A stretch of DNA of 9,438 bases from an uncultured bacterium (GTDB taxonomy: Bacteria; Patescibacteriota; Patescibacteriia; UBA1558; GWA2-36-10), in NCBI GenBank assembly GCA_903876815.1, contig CAIRBL010000025.1:1-9438 (forward strand), written 5' to 3'. A model generated the notes under the pieces. The model made no database searches and had not been told where the DNA came from. It saw only the letters and a program-made list of their open reading frames with translations. Positions within the stretch are counted from its first letter, which is position 1; every line of letters starts with the position of its first letter. The translations under genes and the position numbers were made by a program. Positions 6,360 to 9,438 of the stretch are shown here, piece by piece.

Positions 6360-7532
6360 ATGAATAAAAAATTTGACGTGATCATGTTTAATATGTCCAG
6401 TTTTTCTGAATGGGAAGAAGGTGTTTCTAATCGTAATTTTCACGTTTTACAACAATTATTACAAAATGATAATGTCGGCAAGATTTTAGCCGTGGATTAT
6501 TTACCTTTAAATTTTAAACGAGCCTTAAGAAATTATAAAGAAAATATTTTTTTACATCTCAAAAGAGGGGAAGTTATCAAACAGCGGCCAACTTATAAAT
6601 TAACGAAAGTTTCTGACAAGCTTTATGTTTATTCAGATGTGAGTTTTTTTTGGCGCCCAAAATTTACTCTAGCTAATATTAAAAAAATTGCTTTAGAGCT
6701 TAATTTTTCTGATATTGTGGCTTGGTCATTTTTTCCTTTTGCAGCTTTATATTGGCAAAGTTTAGGACAAAAATTAACTGTTTTTGAAGCAGTTGATAAT
6801 TGGCTCAATCATTCTTCTTATGAAAAATATAAAGACCAACTTAAAGAAGCTTACCATTTGATCGAAAATCAAGCTGATTTAATATTTACTGTGTCTCCTA
6901 ATTTGGTTAATTTCTTTGGTGATCAGCCAAATGTTTATTGGATACCAAATGGCGTGGACGTAAAACATTATAATCAAAAATTTACTTTGATTAACAGAGA
7001 TATAGCAGATATTAGCAAACCTATTATTGGTTATATTGGCGTGATTCAAGATAGAGTTGATTTGAAGTTGTTGGAGTATTTAGCCAAAGAAAATCCTAGT
7101 AAGTCTATAGTATTAGTTGGACCAGTATGGAATGAACAAGACGAAGCAAAGAAGTCTTTAGATGCTTATGAAAATGTTTATTTTTTGGGTTACAAGGCTT
7201 ATCAGGAAGCGCCTATGTATATTCAGCAATTTGACATTGGCATGATCCCACATACCAAAGCGGAATTTAGCTCCAGTACAAACCCCATGAAAATGTATGA
7301 ATATTTGGCTTGTGGTAAACCAGTAGTAGCGACTCAAGATGCAGGTACAGAAAATGTAGAAAATATGATTGCCATTGCTGGTTCTTATAGTGAGTTTAAT
7401 AATCAAATAAATGAATTGTTGAAAAATGATAGTAAAGAATTACAACAACAAAGACAAGATTATGTCAAAAAATATTCTTGGATAAGTACGGTAGATAAAA
7501 TGATGGATTTGGTTACTAAAAAATTAAATTAA
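6360..7532 (+). CDS. GT-B glycosyltransferase, TuaH-like
   Basis: The 390-residue protein starts 3 nt after the previous stop. The N-terminal half is divergent and contains VFEAVDNWLNH (141-151), followed by LIENQADLIFTVSPNLV (167-183). The C-terminal half is clear: NVYWIPNGVDVKHY (191-204), IGYIGVIQDRVDLKLLEYLA (223-242), SIVLVGPV (249-256), FDIGMIPHTK (291-300) and NPMKMYEYLACGKPVVAT (308-325). This pattern is typical of GT-B glycosyltransferases annotated as TuaH-like or family 1/4. In this group the usual EX7E is replaced by the NPxKxYEYLAxGxPVV block. The acceptor is probably the same lipid-linked glycan as its neighbours. The sugar is unknown, and resemblance to TuaH (teichuronic acid synthesis) does not show the same product. 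Confidence 0.87.
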   Translation: MNKKFDVIMFNMSSFSEWEEGVSNRNFHVLQQLLQNDNVGKILAVDYLPLNFKRALRNYKENIFLHLKRGEVIKQRPTYKLTKVSDKLYVYSDVSFFWRPKFTLANIKKIALELNFSDIVAWSFFPFAALYWQSLGQKLTVFEAVDNWLNHSSYEKYKDQLKEAYHLIENQADLIFTVSPNLVNFFGDQPNVYWIPNGVDVKHYNQKFTLINRDIADISKPIIGYIGVIQDRVDLKLLEYLAKENPSKSIVLVGPVWNEQDEAKKSLDAYENVYFLGYKAYQEAPMYIQQFDIGMIPHTKAEFSSSTNPMKMYEYLACGKPVVATQDAGTENVENMIAIAGSYSEFNNQINELLKNDSKELQQQRQDYVKKYSWISTVDKMMDLVTKKLN

Positions 7533-7549
7533 ATAATAAATTTACAAAA

Positions 7550-8422
7550 ATGAAAGAAGCAGAAATTTCCATTGTTATAGTCAATTGGAAAGTCAGGCCA
7601 CTACTAGAAAAATGTTTAAAGTCAATTTTAGCTGACACGGTTGATTTCGTGACAGAAATTTTTGTGGTCGATAATGACTCTAGAGATGGCACACCAGAAA
7701 TGATTATGGCTGAATATCCGCAAGTAACTATGATTGCTTTGCCTTACAACAGGGGCTTTGCCAAAGCTAATAATTTAGCTTTAAGGCAAGCTAGTGGTAA
7801 ATATATTTTTTTGTTAAATCCGGATACTGAAGTCCAACTAGGTTTTTTTAAAACTATTATCAAATATTTTCAAACTCACCCACAGATTGGTATGCTCGGT
7901 CCTAGGGTTTTGAATTCGGATTTTAGCCTGCAAGCTTCTGTGCGCCGTTTTCCTAGTTTATTTTCGCAGATTATTATTTTATTAAAATTAAGAAATTTTA
8001 AATTTGGTAAATTATTATTAGCTAAACATTTAGCCAAAGACTTTGATTACAATCAAGAACAAGACGCAGAGCAAATAATGGGTGCAGCGATGGCGATGAC
8101 AAGAGAAGCTTTTGAAAAAATTGGTTATCTAGATGAAAAATTTTTTATTTGGTTTGAAGAAGTTGATTACTGTAAGCGTGCTCATCAAAAAGGTGTAAAG
8201 ATCAAATATTTGCCAACTGCATCAATTTTACATCATAGTGGTGCTAGTTTTAAGAAACATAAAATTTTTAGAAAGCAATTATTTTTTAACGCGAGTCTTT
8301 TGTATTATTTTTTTAAGCATCAACCAATTTGGCAAACATTTATAATATTATTAGTATTGCCGATAAATTTAGTTTTGACAGCTTTGTATGCTTGGTGGGT
8401 AAATAATTTTCAAGAAAGCTAA
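7550..8422 (+). CDS. Family 2 (GT-A) glycosyltransferase with a C-terminal membrane helix
   Basis: This 290-residue inverting-type GT2 enzyme resembles rhamnosyltransferase-like proteins. It begins ISIVIVNWKVRPLLEKCLKSIL (6-27), then VVDNDSRDGT (39-48) binds the nucleotide. NRGFAKANNLAL (67-78) follows, and LLNPDTE (88-94) supplies the metal-binding DXD-type motif. The acceptor end has MGAAMAMTREAF (177-188), then GYLDEKFFIWFEEVDYCKRA (192-211) with candidate catalytic acids Glu203, Glu204 and Asp206, and LHHSGAS (227-233). A hydrophobic segment at about 261-284 probably anchors the enzyme to the membrane. It lies 17 nt after the TuaH-like gene and 1 nt before another GT2 gene with the same layout. 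The donor sugar is not predictable with confidence. Confidence 0.9.
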   Translation: MKEAEISIVIVNWKVRPLLEKCLKSILADTVDFVTEIFVVDNDSRDGTPEMIMAEYPQVTMIALPYNRGFAKANNLALRQASGKYIFLLNPDTEVQLGFFKTIIKYFQTHPQIGMLGPRVLNSDFSLQASVRRFPSLFSQIIILLKLRNFKFGKLLLAKHLAKDFDYNQEQDAEQIMGAAMAMTREAFEKIGYLDEKFFIWFEEVDYCKRAHQKGVKIKYLPTASILHHSGASFKKHKIFRKQLFFNASLLYYFFKHQPIWQTFIILLVLPINLVLTALYAWWVNNFQES

Positions 8423-8423
8423 C

Positions 8424-9431
8424 ATGGAAAAAGTAAAAGTTACAATTTGTTTACCAACTTGGAATGGTCAAGATTATTTACCATTTTTAATCAAAAGTTT
8501 GACAGATCAAACTTTTAAAGATTGGCAATTATTGGTTGTGGATAATGGCTCTTCTGATAATTCAGTAGCTGTGATGTCTGAGTATTTTCCACCTGCCAAA
8601 ATCATTAAGCAAAAAGTTAATATTGGTTTTGCCAAAGCTAATAATTTGTTGATCAAATGGTCAGACTCTGACTATGTTTTGTTTTTAAACCAAGATATAA
8701 TTTTGGAACCAGATTATTTGGAAAAAACAGTAGCTTTTTTAGACGCTAATCCTAATGCGGCTTCTGTGAGTGGTAAATTATTACACTGGGATTTTAATAA
8801 TTTAGCCAAAACAAAAATCATTGATTCTTTTGGTTTAAAAATAGACCGTAGTCGAGCAGTGACAAATATCGGGCAAGGTCAAGAAGATTATAATCCCGCT
8901 AGTAAACATGAGGAAGCGGTTGAGGTTTTTGGTTTATCCGGCACTGTTTTGTTGGTGCGTAGACAAGCCTTGGAAAGTATCAAGGTACCAAAAATACAAG
9001 ATGATTTTGAATATTTTGATGAAGATTTTTTTTCTTACAAAGAGGATATTGATTTGGCGTGGCGTTTGCAGCTGGCTGCTTGGGACAATTATTTATTGAC
9101 CACGACGTCTGCTTATCACCATCGTACAGTTGGCGGTAAACAGTCGGTCAAAGGTGATAGACAAAAAAGAGGTATAGTGAATCGTTTATCTTATCGTAAT
9201 CATTTAGCTATGCTTTATAAAAATTCATTTACCAAGAATTTTTTTAAAGATTTTTTTCCTATCGTTTGGTATGAGCTAAAAAAATTTATATATTTTTTGA
9301 TTTTAGAGAGAAAAACTTTGCTAGGTTTTTTTGAGTTATTTAAATTAAAAAAACGTTTTCAAAAGAAAAGAGCGTACATCAAAAAAAATACAAAAGTAAA
9401 AGCAGAAGATATTTATTTGTGGTTTAAATAA
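8424..9431 (+). CDS. Family 2 (GT-A) glycosyltransferase
   Basis: This 335-residue GT2 enzyme shows VTICLPTWNGQDYLPFLIKSL (6-26), LLVVDNGSSDNS (36-47) and NIGFAKANNLL (66-76). FLNQDIIL (87-94) holds the DXD-equivalent position as NQD. FGLSGTVLLVRRQALE (169-184), then FSYKEDIDLAWRLQ (203-216) with candidate catalytic acids Glu207, Asp208 and Asp210, and AYHHRTVGG (230-238) complete the fold. The C-terminal 60-70 residues are rich in Lys, Phe and aromatic residues (about 265-315), which suggests association with the membrane surface rather than a clear transmembrane helix. It starts 1 nt after its GT2 neighbour and shares the FAKANNL motif with it. It probably adds another sugar to the same glycan. 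It ends with TAA 7 bases before the window edge. Confidence 0.9.
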   Translation: MEKVKVTICLPTWNGQDYLPFLIKSLTDQTFKDWQLLVVDNGSSDNSVAVMSEYFPPAKIIKQKVNIGFAKANNLLIKWSDSDYVLFLNQDIILEPDYLEKTVAFLDANPNAASVSGKLLHWDFNNLAKTKIIDSFGLKIDRSRAVTNIGQGQEDYNPASKHEEAVEVFGLSGTVLLVRRQALESIKVPKIQDDFEYFDEDFFSYKEDIDLAWRLQLAAWDNYLLTTTSAYHHRTVGGKQSVKGDRQKRGIVNRLSYRNHLAMLYKNSFTKNFFKDFFPIVWYELKKFIYFLILERKTLLGFFELFKLKKRFQKKRAYIKKNTKVKAEDIYLWFK

Positions 9432-9433
9432 TT

Positions 9434-9438
9434 ATGGA
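9434..9438 (+). other. Possible start of the next operon gene
   Basis: An ATG at 9434-9436 lies 2 nt after the last glycosyltransferase stop, matching the 1-4 nt gaps seen elsewhere in this operon. Only five bases are visible, so the product and even the existence of the gene are unproven. Confidence 0.35.

Noticed and set aside
8908..9099. Second open frame of 63 codons on the + strand inside the last glycosyltransferase
   Set aside because: It sits wholly within the conserved acceptor region of the GT2 gene in another frame and has no independent support.
1..9438. Genetic code with TGA as glycine or tryptophan, as in some Patescibacteria and mycoplasmas
   Set aside because: No conserved gene needs a TGA to be read as an amino acid; glycine uses GGN and tryptophan TGG throughout.
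1..9438. CRISPR arrays, insertion sequences, tRNA genes, phage or defence genes
   Set aside because: No regularly spaced repeats, transposase motifs, cloverleaf-like sequences or long gene-free regions were seen; all spacers are 84 nt or less.

Overview
The window is about 9.4 kb of strongly AT-rich bacterial DNA with every recognised gene on the + strand and almost no spare sequence. It joins two blocks: the 3' end of a ribosomal-protein superoperon and the start of a cell-surface polysaccharide operon. The best fit is a Candidate Phyla Radiation (Patescibacteria) genome. The reasons are the gene order, a very compact L13, an RNA polymerase alpha subunit of only 255 residues, tight packing, and starts without Shine-Dalgarno sequences. 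This placement is inferred from gene content and protein style; no search was run. Bacteroidota also lack Shine-Dalgarno sequences, but usually have a full-length RpoA and a different arrangement of these genes.

Block 1 (1-3733) reads infA (5' end cut by the window), rpmJ, rpsM, rpsK, rpsD, rpoA, rplQ, rplM, rpsI. These encode initiation factor IF-1, ribosomal proteins L36, S13, S11, S4, L17, L13 and S9, and RNA polymerase alpha. Gaps are 4-30 nt, so co-transcription is likely. RpoA has an intact N-terminal assembly domain, but an acidic tail stands where the DNA-binding C-terminal domain should be.

The junction (3734-3817) holds a GC-rich hairpin terminator at about 3752-3785. Next comes a TG-extended TATAAT -10 box at 3803-3811, placed so that the expected transcription start falls on the A of the next ATG.

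Block 2 (3818-9431, continuing past the edge) encodes a Wzx/MOP-type flippase and four glycosyltransferases. Two are GT-B enzymes: one GT4-like, one TuaH-like. Two are GT-A family 2 enzymes. Gaps are 1-17 nt. Together they look like part of a pathway that builds an oligosaccharide on a lipid carrier at the cytoplasmic face and flips it outward. No initiating sugar-phosphate transferase, polymerase or ligase lies in the window; these would have to be downstream or elsewhere.

No RNA genes, CRISPR arrays, insertion sequences or phage genes were seen, and no gene-free stretch exceeds 84 bases. The most notable points are the alpha subunit lacking its C-terminal domain, the probably leaderless flippase transcript, the lack of recognisable Shine-Dalgarno sites, and the absence of TGA stop codons. 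I do not see evidence for a wholly new multi-gene system.
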